Shown piece by piece: positions 34,801 through 46,458 of a DNA stretch of 64,000 nucleotides. The number at the start of each line of letters is the position of its first letter. The first letter of the stretch is position 1. Below the pieces are notes generated by a model. That model had not been told where the DNA came from and made no database searches. It was given only the letters and a program-made list of their open reading frames with translations. The stretch covers positions 124,001 through 188,000 of the forward strand of contig BSBM01002060.1 in the NCBI GenBank assembly GCA_027924585.1. The letters are read 5' to 3'. The position numbers were made by a program, and so were the translations under genes. The stretch comes from Larix kaempferi. Taxonomy: Eukaryota > Streptophyta > Pinopsida > Pinales > Pinaceae.

Positions 34801-35996
34801 CCTGAATGGTGTCCATAGGATGGAATGCAGGAAGAAGGTAATCAAGTTTGGGAGATCCTCCAGGAGCGGCTTATTCAATTCCACCATGTCCTAGACAAAT
34901 TACATTGTGGTTTTCTCAATCAAAGAGGCTTACGAGATTTGGAATGACCATCATAACCTTCCTAAATATCTAGTCTAGAAGAAAATTTGGTTGTCTCACC
35001 TATGGCCTAAGGTTGCCACTTTTCTTTGGATCCTAAGCAGACAAAGAATTTTAACGAAAGAAAACTTAATGGAAAGGGGAGTGAGAGGACCATTCTGTTG
35101 TTGTATCTATGAAGTGATGGATGAAACCATTGACCATATGATTGATACTTATCCATTTGCTTCTCAACTATGGGATAAAGGACCCATCTCCTTTCACAGG
35201 TCGAACTATGCTCAGGGTATTCTTGATTCCACGGTGGCTGAATGGTCGGAAAACCCTTTTCAAAATTGTGTAGTTAACAATATTTGGAAGCTCTTCCCAC
35301 AGTTTGTCTTCCGGGAAATTTGGCGAGAGCGGAACACTTGAATCTTTCAAGGTGTCTAGTTTATTATCCAAAGTCACATGCTTGAAACAATTATTCTATC
35401 TTCATGGCCAGGAGATGCTTGGAATTCCTAGGGCCTGGAGGCTTCCATACTCCATGCTTTGGGTATCACAGTCTCCCTTATTTGCTTCGGTCCCTTTGCC
35501 CTCGTAATAATTTTGGTGATAACCCTAATTTTGTGTGACCCCCTCCAAGTGGGTTCGTCAAGTTGAACTTCGATGGAGTTCCGAAGGGGAACCCTGGAAC
35601 TGCAACATTTGGGGATTTGTTTATTAAACATGATGGTTTTGTTCTAGGTATTTACTCAGGATTTGTTGGCTAGGATTCTAACAATGTGGCATAGGTGGAA
35701 GGCCTTATTCACAAACTCCTCATGGTGCAGAGGCAAGACTAGTTCCCTCTCATTATGGAAGGGGACTCCTGAGTGGTTATTGGCATGGCAATCAGTCTTC
35801 AATGTGGCAAGCACAGCTCCAAGGTTTCATCTCAATGGCAATTGGAACACATTTTGGAAAGATTATTTGTATGCCTTACGGATTGCAAGGCGTGCACTTT
35901 TTCCCATGTCAAACGGTAGGGGAACAAGGTGGTGGCCCCGTGGGCATCCTGGCCAACTTAGGGATCTGTGACCGTATCGCGTTCAAGTGGAATTAA
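31804..35996 (+). pseudogene. LINE ORF2 remnant: endonuclease, reverse transcriptase, RNase H
   Basis: It starts MKIITWNIRGSNNP at 31804, a typical plant LINE endonuclease start, then shifts frame to FLQETKCSE. The endonuclease-RT linker at 32409-32750 is recognisable (VEQWWTKLEQPSKHNMYHYQ). RT is seen at 33278-33598 (TFLTLIPKYEGA, FRPISLCNAIYNIV, LISPEQLGFVEGR). The catalytic box FVDD lies at about 33878-33889, right after an in-frame stop. A zinc-binding RVT region lies at 34991-35341, and RNase H at about 35562 (KLNFDGVPKGNPG). At least a dozen stops and several frameshifts are present. Confidence 0.85.
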
Positions 35997-36361
35997 GTGA
36001 TCTTATGGACAAGACTATTTGAGCATAGTCCAAGGCTTCAGGCTCTATGGACGTGTCCCACCAGGAGGATGCCACTAATCTTAATCATTAAGTTTCTCAT
36101 GATGCATGCATACAACCATGTACTAAGCGATCAATGCATGAAATGGCATGTGGATGGTCATTTGAAAGGTATGATTAGAGGCAGTAAAAGAAAGGAAATC
36201 CAATCCTTTCACAAGGTGCAAGATATGCTAGCTCGTGTGGGTATTTTCTCTCATCCTCAGCAAGGCATCCTTTCGTCTTGCGGTCCTGATATAAAGGATA
36301 TGGCCCATATTAGATTGAGTATCATTCGGGGGGATCATCATGGCAATTAATGGTAAGTTCG

Positions 36362-36534
36362 TATATATGGCAAAAGCTAAGCATTGAACTACAGAGCATT
36401 TAATGCCGCAGCTCAGTGCTTAGGGGCCGTTGGATCTGGAGATTCTTCGGATCTAATGAACCTTAAGCACTGAGTTGCCGCATTTAATGCTCTGCAGCTC
36501 AATGCTTAGTTTTCTCCCATATATATTTCCATCA
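36362..36534. repeat. long imperfect inverted repeat (hairpin), about 64-bp arms
   Basis: The left arm (36362-about 36425) and right arm (about 36462-36534) are reverse complements with only a handful of mismatches and small gaps, around a loop of about 37 nt. Shared blocks include ctaagcattga, cagagcattta and ctcagtgctta. The arms begin and end with TATATATGG/CCATATATA. It may be a MITE-like insertion near the LINE 3' end, or a small-RNA precursor. Confidence 0.85.
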
Positions 36535-36639
36535 AGGGTAGCCGCAATGCATGTTTCCCTCGATGCTACGGCGAGGTTCTAGATGATGTCTCATAGCTTC
36601 TGAGCCCTTTTTTTTTGTTATGCTTTCTACTTATGTTTG

Positions 36640-38080
36640 TGATTCGGCAATATATTTAGTTTTAGTATTTGTCCATAAGTTTAAAAGGAAGTCTAGTAAT
36701 TTTGGAGTAAAGGTGAAGACAAGGTTAGTGAAATTTGTTATGAGAGCTTTTTGTATCTAAGTTCAATAGAGATCTATCCTGGCTTCCCTTTAAAGCCCCA
36801 AGATAATTTATGTAATGTTTGATATACTATTTTTTTTTGTTAATATAATAGTATTACTTAATATTAAAATTAATAATCAAATTTCATTATAATTTTAACA
36901 AAAGGCCTTTCAAAAATAAAATATTTAAAATTTGTAAAGTCTTCAAAATTAATTACACAACTCAATAATAAAAAGTATAAGTCCACCTCATATATGTTTT
37001 TTTTAATTTTAGATTGATTGTTGAAACCATAACATGATAGTGATATAATTTAAATGAGTTAAAAGCACCACCCTAATATAATTTAAATATAATTGTAATA
37101 AATGTAAATATTTTCAAGTAACATCAATAATTGGGACAAAGTGCGTTAACTTTTTAAGGTTTATATAGTTAAAATTGTAATATGAAATTTCGTATAATAG
37201 AAAATTGAATAACCCATCTTGAATGTAATGAAATTCCAAATTGCCTCCGCCACATCATTGATCAAAATTCATAAGAACGTTTACAGCGTGCTGACAAACA
37301 GGTCTTTAAAAAACAAATATTTAAGGTTCAAAATTAAGTTTGGGGTTTATTTTAAGAAAGTATTTATTCGGAAGTTTTGGAATGTTTTATTGAAAAATAA
37401 CTATTTCTTAACATAAAGTATTTACTAAAAATGGTTAGTTTTATTTGCAATGACATTGAAGTCTTATGTGATATATTTCAAACTAGTGTAACTACTCAAT
37501 TAGTTATTTATACATGGCTATTAGTTATATTTTATATTATTTTTTTTAATAATTGTTTATATATATTCGGAAGTATTGGAAAGTTTTATTGAAAATAACT
37601 ATTTCTATATTTTAAAATATTTATTGAAAATAGTTGTTTTTATTTATAATGACAGTAAACTCTTAACTGATATATTTCAACTAGATTTATTTATTTTTAA
37701 ATTATTTAACCATCATATATTGTTAATTTTAAAATATACAAGTAAATAGTAATGTTTATTTAATTTTCAAAATCTTCAGAATAATACATTTTTTATATCC
37801 TCATGTAAATTAGAAAAAGCATAGATTCTAGTCTACCCTAAATTCCAAGAAATAAACACATATCGATATAATTATTTTAATTTTAAAATGTACAGATAAA
37901 TAGTGGTGTTTATTTAATCTTTAAAATCATCAATTTGACACTTAAGTTGAAAAAAAGTTCAAGCTTTAATTTAAGAAAATATTTATTTGGAAAGCTTTAT
38001 TGAAAATAACTATTTCTATATTTTAAAGTATTTATTGAAAATGGTTGTTTTTATTTCCAATGAAAGTGAACTCTTAACTG
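36640..38080. other. AT-rich DNA without recognisable genes
   Basis: There are local repeats of 'gaaaataactatttctatattttaaa(a/g)tatttattgaaaat' near 37590 and 38005, and of 'tacagataaatagtg'-like sequence. No coding or RNA gene was seen. Confidence 0.5.
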
Positions 38081-38081
38081 A

Positions 38082-38210
38082 ACCCAGTAGGGGGAAGACG
38101 TTGTAAAGTTTGTTCCTAACAAAATAATTAAAAAACTACAGCCCAGTATGGAGGAGATGTTGTCACGTTTGTTCCTAACAAAATAACTAAAAAATTATGG
38201 AATTCTTAAG
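38082..38210 (+). repeat. tandem pair of LTR-end-like units, about 65 bp each
   Basis: Two units share cccagta, a purine run, g(a/c)gttgt, gtttgttcctaacaaaataa and taaaaaa. The minus-strand remnant at 24966-25010 carries the same sequence. Each looks like the junction of a polypurine tract and an LTR start from one old element family. Confidence 0.6.
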
Positions 38211-38259
38211 TTTAAATTTTAAAAAAAAAGGAAATAGACCTCAAAAAATTGGATCCCTC

Positions 38260-38808
38260 TCAGTGATTGATAAATACTACTTGATTGGAGTTCTCATAAA
38301 CATTTGAAAGAATTTCAATGTGTACTACAGTATTACAAAGGGGACACGTTCTCTTCAAACGCAACCATTTATCAATGCAGACCTTGTGAAAGAAATGTGT
38401 GCACTGAGGGAGCTGCCGGGCTTCTTGATTTTCCTCCATTCTGCACAAGCAAATGCTACAACACTCCTCTTCCTCCTCTTCTGATCCGCGTTTCGCTGTG
38501 TAGTTGAAAGATTGCAGTCCGGCTATTTGTTGGTCAGACAGGCCCTCATGTTGTTCTTCATTGCGCACATTATGATGTTGTTCTTCATTGCGCACATTAT
38601 GGATGACGACGATCCTTGACGCCGGCGATATTGTAGGAGGAGGAGTACTGCTTATCAATTCTCGTCTCCGCCGTGATTGTAACATAAATATAACATAAGC
38701 ACATAGTTTCAAGAACGAGTAGATTACGATGAATGCGATAAAGTGGATTAGAACGAGTCCCAAGAAACCAGCCGCAGACGTTAAGGTGGCAAGAAGCTGC
38801 GTGTCCAT
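38260..38808 (-). CDS. RING-H2 E3 ubiquitin ligase, ATL type, 182 aa
   Basis: Intact single-exon frame from the ATG at 38808 to a stop at 38260. Residues about 14-42 form one hydrophobic membrane segment, followed by a basic RRRRE stop-transfer stretch. A GLSDQQIAGLQSFNY segment resembles the GLD-type motif of ATL proteins. A RING-H2 domain lies at about residues 116-158 (CCSICLC ... CTHFFHKVC ... CPLC), with all eight C3H2C3 zinc ligands present. ATL proteins are membrane-anchored E3 ligases that pass ubiquitin from an E2 to substrates; the substrate here is unknown. A TATA box lies about 100 bp upstream. Two adjacent nine-residue copies (HNVRNEEQH) come from a 27-bp tandem duplication in the linker. 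It is the only clearly intact conventional protein-coding gene in the window. Confidence 0.9.
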   Translation of the reverse strand: MDTQLLATLTSAAGFLGLVLIHFIAFIVIYSFLKLCAYVIFMLQSRRRRELISSTPPPTISPASRIVVIHNVRNEEQHHNVRNEEQHEGLSDQQIAGLQSFNYTAKRGSEEEEEECCSICLCRMEENQEARQLPQCTHFFHKVCIDKWLRLKRTCPLCNTVVHIEILSNVYENSNQVVFINH

Positions 38809-38905
38809 GAATTCTTAATTTGTGTTTCACAATGTGCTTTACCTCGATGTTTATCTCCGAACAAGTGTCTCATCCGATCATTGGATCAATGCCAGGGTTT
38901 TGAAC

Positions 38906-38913
38906 TATTTATA
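38906..38913 (-). promoter_or_regulatory. TATA box of the RING-H2 gene
   Basis: Read on the minus strand, TATAAATA lies about 100 bp before the ATG at 38808, a normal plant core-promoter distance. Confidence 0.7.
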
Positions 38914-38929
38914 TCTTTCCACATTACTT

Positions 38930-39257
38930 CGACCATTACGTCGTTTGAAGGCCATTAAATAAGTCAATAAGTCGACATATAATATTATTGTTTTTCCTAG
39001 ATTGAAGGAGGATGGGACAAGTGTATTGTCAAAATTGATTTTATAAGCATGGTTGAAAATTCAAAATAAACAATTATAAAAAAAAGAAATATAAAAAATA
39101 ACTTAGTAGCTCATGTATGGATAACTTGTACCTCATGTATTATGGATAACAAATAGTAACAAACAAGTAAGAGAACAAGTAATAGATAACTTGTTCATGA
39201 CACTTAACATAACTTTTTCATGGCACTTAACTTGTCACCTGTCGATGTTCTTGATTT
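38930..39257. other. intergenic, nothing recognised
   Basis: AT-rich upstream region of the RING-H2 gene. A short repeat of 'aacttgt(a/t)cctcatg' type lies near 39110-39240. Confidence 0.4.
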
Positions 39258-39580
39258 ATGAGGCCATAGACATTGCCCAAGAAAGCTTGCATTTTATTAA
39301 AATCCCATGTTGTTCCGGTTAAATTTGGTTTTTCAAAAACATATGATAGGGTGTCATGGCTCTACAAGTTGTTGAGGGATCATATTGGTCTATCCTTGCT
39401 TTTAGTTGAATCGATTATGTTGTGTATGCATAACCCGTGTTTTTTTGTTGATGGTTTGACATTTAGCCTTTTTCAAGGATTCTAGGGCACTTGGACAAAG
39501 TACCCTTATCCCCTACCTTTTCTAATGGTGGAAGAAGGGTTAAGTAGAGTGTTGAGAGAAGAAAAGGGTAAGGGACCATA
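39258..39580 (+). pseudogene. LINE reverse transcriptase fragment
   Basis: Reads VKFGFSKTYDRVSWLYKLL, then IGLSLLLVESIMLCMHN and, after a stop, PLPFLMVEEGLSRVLREE. These are the plant L1 RT blocks around the 'F-x-K-A-Y-D' and 'AEGLSRLL' motifs. It is an independent scrap with no flanking domains. Confidence 0.7.
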
Positions 39581-40195
39581 GAAGGTGTAAAAATTGGGAG
39601 AAGTGAATCCTTAATTTACACCTTGAGGGGAGCATTGATTATAAAGAAATATTGTTTCAAACTTATGTGTTAGGGAGCATGGATTATAAAGGTAATCATT
39701 GTGTTAAACAGAAAAATATGGCACTTCCCAAGTCTATGTGAGGCTATGTGTTAAAAGGGATATACTTATTATGTTCCTTGATAGCATTGAATCATTATGG
39801 AATGTATTAACAAAGACAACACATGGAAGAAGATATTGATTGAAAAATATATGGCTCTTAACTCTTGTTAGGAGTGGATTATATGTTGGGAGAAAAAGGC
39901 AATATAGAATGTATTCAACCAATATAGAATGTATCCAACCAATAGAAGGATTTGATCAAATATTTTCTCATGATTGCTTCTTTCCTAGCTTGGAAGGTGG
40001 GTAATGGGACTCAAGTTAGAATTTTTGCAGACACTATTGTGGTATGTAATAGTGATATACTTTTATTAAAGGTCTTAATTCTTCAATTACAACTATGAAG
40101 AACAAATAACGCCTATTTGATTAATTTGGACTTATTCTAGTCCAAGTCACTTTGAAGACGGGTCAAAAATAGCCTTTCTAAACCCCAAAATAAAG
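39581..40195. other. no gene recognised
   Basis: Possibly further decayed LINE sequence, but no motif can be supported. Confidence 0.35.
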
Positions 40196-40199
40196 CAAA

Positions 40200-40618
40200 A
40201 TCCGGTTCCAAAAGTGCCAAATCAAGTTTCCAGAAACGCCAAAACCGGTTCCAAAAGTGCCAAATCCGAGTTCCAAAAGTGCCAAATCCGGTTCTAAAAG
40301 TGCCAAATCCGGTTCTGAAAGTGCCAAAACCAGTTCCAAAAGTGCCGAATCAAAATTCCAAAAGTGCCAAAACCAGTTCCAATAGTGCCAAAACCGGTTC
40401 CAAAAGTGCTAAAACTGGTTTTGAAAGTGCCAAAACCGATTCCAAAAGTGCCAAAACCGATTCCGAAAGTGCCAAATCAAGGTTCCAAAAGTGACAAAAC
40501 CAGTTCCTAAAGAGCCAAAACCGGTTCCAAAAGTCCCAAATCCGGTTCCAAAAGTGACCAAACCGGTTCCGAAACTGCCAAATCCGTTTCCAAAAGTGCC
40601 AAATCCAGATTCCAAAAC
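40200..40618. repeat. 21-bp minisatellite, about 20 copies
   Basis: The consensus unit is ccggttccaaaagtgccaaat with scattered substitutions. Since 21 is divisible by three, both strands show open heptad frames (PVPKVPN-like on +, FGTFGTG-like on -). No start context or conserved surroundings support expression. Confidence 0.93.
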
Positions 40619-40784
40619 CATACTTTTTCTTTTGATATTGCCACTTTTGAAATTGGGTTTTGAGGTGTTCTGATATGATAATTATGACAGTCATTTGAAG
40701 TTATAAAAAATATACAAATTATCAAATGAATCGATGTCTGTATAATATGACGGTCATTTCAAGTTGAATTTCTTTAACCAACAC

Positions 40785-41755
40785 CCCATTTTGAATGAGG
40801 CTCAAGATAAATGAATGAAGGGTCGGTCAATCCTTCTTCTACCCACTATTGTTTTCATAACAGTTCTAGACTGCAAGATGGGTGGTTCAATCCTTCTTGT
40901 GTTCACCATTCTGGATACAGGTGAATTGTCAGATATTGGTGTTCACAATTATCTACTAAAAGAAGGAGCGATCGATCCTTCTTGAGGCAGTCCGAAGTTC
41001 GGAGAAATATTCTTTACATGTTATAACTTAGGCAATGTCTCGATCCATACAATATACTGCGGATGTTGGTAGTTAGGAATTGTCGTCCCAACCTTCGTAT
41101 ATTAAATTTTTTTAATTTCTCTTTTAAATGAAGGGTCCACCGACCCTTCTTGTGGTTAGTATTTTTGCAACCTTCACCATTCAGGATATACATGAATTGA
41201 CAGCCTATACTTCATAGGTTGAATATTTGCACAATTCCCTCATAAATGAAGGGGAGGTCGACCCTTCTTCTAACCAATATTATTTTCATAATAGTTCTAG
41301 ACTGCAAGAAGGGTTGTCCGATCCTTCTTGTGTTCACTAGTCTGGGTACAGGTGAATTGCTAGATATTCGTGTTCACAATTATCTACTAAATGAAGGGTC
41401 AGCCAACTCTTCTTGTGATTTGTATTTTTCCAGTCATGACCATTCTAGTTATACATGAATTGATCTCTATTTTGGCAAGCCAAAATCTCACACCATAGGA
41501 AGAGAGAACTGACACCATAGGAAGTGATGACATGGCATGTATGATAACATGGAATGTGTGATGGGGCTGGAAAGACACATGATGGTGTTCTAGTGCTATC
41601 ATTAAGTCAGTGTGTCAATCTGACATCATTCTGGAAAAGTATGACAAGTTTGTGAAACTTGAGAAATTGACAAAGTATGGAAAAAGTAGAAAAAACTGCT
41701 CTGAGAGAATGCACTCACCATCATATCATTCTATAGCTTGTTGAAGTGGCTATCT
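40785..41755 (+). repeat. dispersed triple-palindrome repeat, long copy 1
   Basis: Contains seven near-palindromes of the form GAAGGGTCGG/CCGACCCTTC (at about 40818, 40876, 40961, 41128, 41248, 41306 and 41392). They form two complete A-B-C triplets plus a single one. The tail (41459-41755) carries a conserved stretch with 'ctggaaagacacatgatggt'. The whole segment is colinear with 46605-47550. Origin is unknown. Confidence 0.85.
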
Positions 41756-41983
41756 AGTCATGGTCTCAGTTAGGGGCGGTTAGACCAATGTCTATTCGAT
41801 AAAGGGAGGTTAGATCGACGGTCCATAATCTTTCCACACCGCCAACATGCCCGACGTAATGGAGGTATGAGCGGTTGCAAAATACCATACCGTTGTACGC
41901 GTGTTGTCTCCACATCATTCTACAATTAGAGAAAGCAGTAAGGAAAACCACCATCCCGCATTGCAAAACCACCTTTGGTGGTG

Positions 41984-41990
41984 TATAAAA
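41984..41990 (+). promoter_or_regulatory. TATA box upstream of the unknown-family pseudogene
   Basis: TATAAAA in the context gtgtataaaagag, about 155 bp before the ATG at 42146. Confidence 0.6.
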
Positions 41991-42145
41991 GAGAAGGGCA
42001 CGTCAAAAATTGACTTTTGCGTTGCGAACAGTGGAGGATTGGAACATGGATGTGCAGCTCGAAAGCGACAGAGCATAGTTTATTCATCCTGTCCGTGCCA
42101 GGTAGGTCCTCTTGACTCGTGAAATTAACTAGAATTGTTTACATA

Positions 42146-45100
42146 ATGGAAGGAAGTAGTGAAACCGTCTGTCAGAACGTTGAAACTATGAGGATAGGAG
42201 AAACCCTAGTGGACAAAGATAGTGACATCCGTGACCCCATAATGGTTAAATTCTCAGTTTCAGAAATCAAAAGCAAGTTGGAGGGTTTATATAAACAAAA
42301 TTTGGATGTGCACAATGTTGATAAGTCTTGTTTTATCCATTTCTGTCCCGAACAACCTTCAGGGTTTCTGGAATTCGTTTCGTGGTGTGCAGTGAATTAT
42401 TCTTAGAGTTATAGAGTCATTATGAATTCATCTAAATTCATCACAAAAGAAAATTCTTTTTCTTGTAAATGCGTCTACTGTTAGGAAAGCTCTAGCAGTA
42501 CCCCTATTTTCCACCCACCACTAGGAAGATTTTGCCGAAGAACCCTAGTTAGCCAGTACAAAGAGTCATCCCCTGAGACCAAACAAGCCTTCATGACCAG
42601 TTTTTTGGAACCTGGCCTTGACATTGATAACACCCCCTATCCACTTGACATTACTTTCTTTGATGAAAATTCACAGTTAGTTTTGTCACTCATTTCACAG
42701 TTTTTAGGGTTTGTTGATGATTCCATGGTCACAGAGGTCCAATTAAGTTTGTTTTTTAGATTAAGTGTTGCTAAACCAGAAATGGACTACAGTTAAGTAC
42801 CCTACCTTAAATTTGGTGTATTTTTGGCTCAGAACATCCACTCTCAGTTAGTGAATTTCTATACTTCGAGACATTTCAGATTCCAGACACACCTGATGAA
42901 AATGCTCCTGTTTAGCAGTCGAAAAGATTTACATTTCCCACAATCTGTGTTTTTAGAACCAGTGGAAGACAGTATGTTTAATTTTATGAATTTTATTTTA
43001 TCAGAAGTATACAGATTGATGTTTGGAGAAAATTTGCCTAGAGTATTATCACAGATGAAGGCCCTGATGCAATTAAGCCCCAAAAAATCAATTGGAGACT
43101 GGTTTTTAGGGAAGCAAGATACAGTAATCAAACTTTATGGATTTGTTAGGGAGCCCTATGTTCTACCAGCCTTTTTGACTCCAAGATTTTTTGCTTTGGA
43201 GTTTATCAGACAAAAATTGACTGTAGAAAATAACCATTTTCTACATTTCAAGAAAGCTATGGATATAAAGTTCCCTTTAAAAATTGGTCCTTTTATCATC
43301 AAGAACAAGAATGCTCTCCCTTTTGTACAAAAAAATTTAGAAGCACTGAGTTTTAGGAAAGCAACAGCTATTAATTATGATCCTTGTCATGTTATTTCTG
43401 ATAGAAGGCAAGAGAACAAAAATAAAGCCTTTGATCACCAAGAGGTTGAAGGATTGGCGAAGATGGAAAATTTACTACAATATGAATCATACACAAAAGT
43501 TTTCGGAAGTTCACATGCTAATCCTTCTACCTTGGATAAAGTTTTAGCTGAGTTGGTACCTACCCCAGGAAAGGTTGAAGCAACAAGTAAAAGAATTTTT
43601 TATGAAAGTAGTGATATGTAGGTGGAGGAAGAAAGAGAAGCCAAAAGATTAAAATCAAGACAACAAGATGAAGTAGTTGTATCTTACAAAGAAAAGGGAA
43701 TGAAGAAAGAAAAATACCTAGGGCCAGGAATTCAAGTACAGGAATACAAATTTGACGAGGCAAGAGATGCAGGTGATTCTAGCAAATTTCATTCAAGAGA
43801 TGAAATATGTGTAAAATATGGCAAATACAGAGAAACAACAACAGAAGCAATGCATAAGTTGTTTCCAGAAGTCAGGAATGTTGTTAATTCAGAAATTACT
43901 CTGATGACTAGCAGAGATCTAGACAAAAATACTTTGAATTTGGCCATATCGTCTGATGATAAGGTCATGGAAATGAAATTGAATTTGCAGAAGATAACAG
44001 TCCCTAATAAAATTCACCTACACAGACAGACTGGAGAGGTGTTTTATGCTGATATGATTAAAGCTACTTTAACAGTGGAAAAACTATAGAAAATAGTGAA
44101 CAGGATGCAAATCCAGTTGAGGCAAGAGAAAATAGAGAACAAAGCTCATCAGCTACAAATAAAAAGATTACGAGATGACCTAGTGAATAGCAATGATGAA
44201 CTAAATAGAGGGGAGACAATTAAAAAACTTTTAGCTGAGAAATAAAATAATATCCAATTACTTCAACAAAAGGTTAGAATTCCATGAACTCGAATAATTC
44301 AAGCCTCTGAATTAACTGTGATAGAACAACAAAAAGAAACTTTATCTCGAGAATTGGATGATTGTATTGCTAAATTGCTCAAGTTTGAGGAAAAAGAGGA
44401 AAGTTGGGAGAAAGATAGGTCGAGTCTTAAGACTGAAATTGAAGATCTAAAGGCCAAATTGGCAAATACAGCACAAGAGAAACAATGAATAAATCAAGGC
44501 AACAAAGAAGCAAGCATAGCTGATATAGTTCAATCTATGTGCCAACTTAGCTTGAAAGAGGTGGAGATCATCGAACTAAAAGAAGAAAAACAAAGACTAT
44601 AAGAGGAAAATCAGAAAAAGGAAAATGAAATAAAAGAGTTGACAAAAGACAATAAAGATTTGGTAGGCAGAAATCAGAGGATGATAGGCCAAGTGACAGG
44701 ACAACTCGCATTGCAAGGTGCAAAGCATTTGATTTGGGATTCAATCATCGATGAGGCTGCAAAATTGAGGATTTATTTAGATTTTATGAATACAAAGGAA
44801 GCCATAGCAAATGATAGCTTACAAAGCTGTAAAGAAATGAGAGAATTTTTAGATAAGATACCAAAAGATACAGCCTAGGGTACCATAAGTTTCTTAAATA
44901 CTCTGACAGAAGGTGATCTGAAAGCAATGGCTATCGAAAACAGGGTAACAATCATAACTTGGGCTAGGAGAGTCCTTGGCAAACATTCTCACATTGAGAA
45001 TGTTCAGGCTACTGTAGAACAGATGAAGGAACATGTTGAAGCGTTCAAAAAGGGATTTGAAAAGGTAATACAAAAGGGACTGCCTTCTTTTTGGGATGAA

Positions 45101-45406
45101 AATAATGAATTAATTTTCGAGGAAAATTATAAGGATTTACTATATAACATCAGGAGTAACCATGAGCAATTTCAAGGTTTGACTCATGTTCTAACAGGGA
45201 AAATTCTACTGAAGAAACTCTCCATTGACTTTGAAATTCTAAACCAGCTGGCCATGATAGCTGAAACGATTCCTCCAACTTCCATTGCAGAGCACATAGA
45301 GATGAAAGTTCAGGTTGAGGATATGACTGGTTATGAGGTATCTTCTACAGAGCAATAGAAGACAGTGGAGATATATGGGAAAATGAAGTACACCTTGCAC
45401 ACTTGA
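42146..45406 (+). pseudogene. unknown large plant protein family, copy 1 (11 in-frame stops, almost no frameshifts)
   Basis: From the ATG at 42146 one frame reaches a TGA at 45404-45406 that aligns with the natural end of copy 2. In-frame stops lie at 42404, 42482, 42794, 43619, 44087, 44243, 44285, 44486, 44600, 44876 and 45356. Only about 42440-42560 seems shifted out of frame and back. The N-terminal part includes FLEFVSWCAVNYS. The best-conserved block is GDWFLGKQDTVIKLYGF, PYVLPAFLTPRFFALEF, then KFPLKIGPFIIKNKN (about 43090-43320). About 43620-44680 is Glu/Lys/Gln-rich and heptad-like, a long coiled coil. The C-terminal part is helical (LPSFWDENNELI, LTGKILLKKLSIDFEIL). I do not recognise the family. 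No transposase, polymerase or protease motif is seen. Confidence 0.7.
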
Positions 45407-45607
45407 AAATTGATGTTCGAGAAAGAAGCGTTGTCATCAACTAAAGCCAATAGAAGGACATCAAATGTTATATTCTGAGAAATTTTGGAAATTGTATAAA
45501 TTTTGACCGAAATGGAATGTAATAGTTAGTTTATAATTTTATATTTTTAGTTATGAAGCAGTTAGGGTTTTACCTAGAGAGGTTTTACAATGTATAAAAG
45601 ACAATGT

Positions 45608-45895
45608 TTGGAAATGTAGTAAGTGTAGGAACCTGTGAAGAGATACTCGTTTTGTATTAAGCCCTTCAATTTTTAATAAAGATGGTCGAGCATAATTGAT
45701 GCATATTTTCAAGAGTAAAGATTCTGGTGTTATTGTATTCAAAGGATTAGATTTTTTTTTTTGGAAATGTAGTAAGGGTTGGAACTCGTGAAGAGATACT
45801 CGTTTTGTATTGAGCACTTGAATTCTGAATAAATATTCCCGAGCAAAGTTGATGCGCATTTTCAAAAGTAAATATTCTTGTATATAAATCATAAC
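45608..45895 (+). repeat. tandem duplication downstream of the unknown gene, about 150-bp unit
   Basis: Both copies (about 45608-45735 and 45762-45895) share ggaaatgtagtaag, gaagagatactcgttttgta and cgagca(t/a)a(a/g)ttgatgc. Each contains an AATAAA or AATAAAT-like signal. They are separated by a T-run. Confidence 0.8.
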
Positions 45896-45896
45896 C

Positions 45897-46190
45897 TGCA
45901 AAGAAATTGACTGGTGCATAACCTGCATATAAATCATATGAATGATAAATCAAGCACACAGATTTATATGTTTTATGATTTAACAATACAAAACAAAGTT
46001 ATTAGATGTATGTATGAAAAAACAAAATGAATCAAGGAAACTTGATACACATAGAAAAAGAAAGTAAAATAGAAACTAACTGAAATTATTTAAAGAATCA
46101 TTGTAAAACATTACAAGTCTCCAAGTACAGAGTGTCTCCAGTTCTCTCCTTCGATTATCCCCCCCATTCATGCGATTTTCCCAGTATTAC
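45897..46190 (+). repeat. direct repeat, left copy (partner 51213-51500)
   Basis: About 290 bp colinear with 51213-51500 in the same orientation, for example catatgaatgataaatcaag and caaggaaactt. The two copies lie about 5.3 kb apart. No TG...CA ends are evident. Confidence 0.85.
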
Positions 46191-46199
46191 ATCCATACT

Positions 46200-46340
46200 A
46201 GTTCTACACTACAAGAAGGGTCGTCCGATCCTTCTTGTGCTCACCATTTTGGATACAGGTGAATTGTTGGATATCGATGTTCTCAATTATCTACTAAGTG
46301 AAGGGTCGACCGACCCTTCTTGTGATTAGTATTTTTCCAT
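46200..46340 (+). repeat. triple-palindrome repeat, partial copy
   Basis: Carries the B and C palindromes (about 46214 and 46301) with the intervening gttctcaattatctacta-type sequence. Confidence 0.8.
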
Positions 46341-46458
46341 TATTCACCATTCTGGTTATACATGAAATGACGGCACAACCTTAGTATTTTTCCATGATTG
46401 ACCATTCTGGTTTTCGGTTGTAAATTTTTTCCAATAATCAAGGATTTGATGCCCACAA

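Larger units (their letters stand above)
30260..36630 (+). mobile_element. decayed L1-like LINE (plant type, with RNase H)
   Basis: The order is an ORF1 with a DUF4283-like RNA-binding domain, APE-type endonuclease, RT, a zinc-binding RVT region and a C-terminal RNase H, as in plant L1 elements. Many frameshifts and stops occur throughout. The 5' end is placed before the ORF1-like frames. The 3' end is placed at the T-rich stretch near 36607-36630 by resemblance only; no target-site duplication was identified. Confidence 0.85.

Noticed and set aside
42146-45406. Alternative genetic code or systematic stop readthrough in the unknown family
   Set aside because: All three stop codons appear, sites differ between the two copies, and neighbouring unrelated pseudogenes show the same decay.
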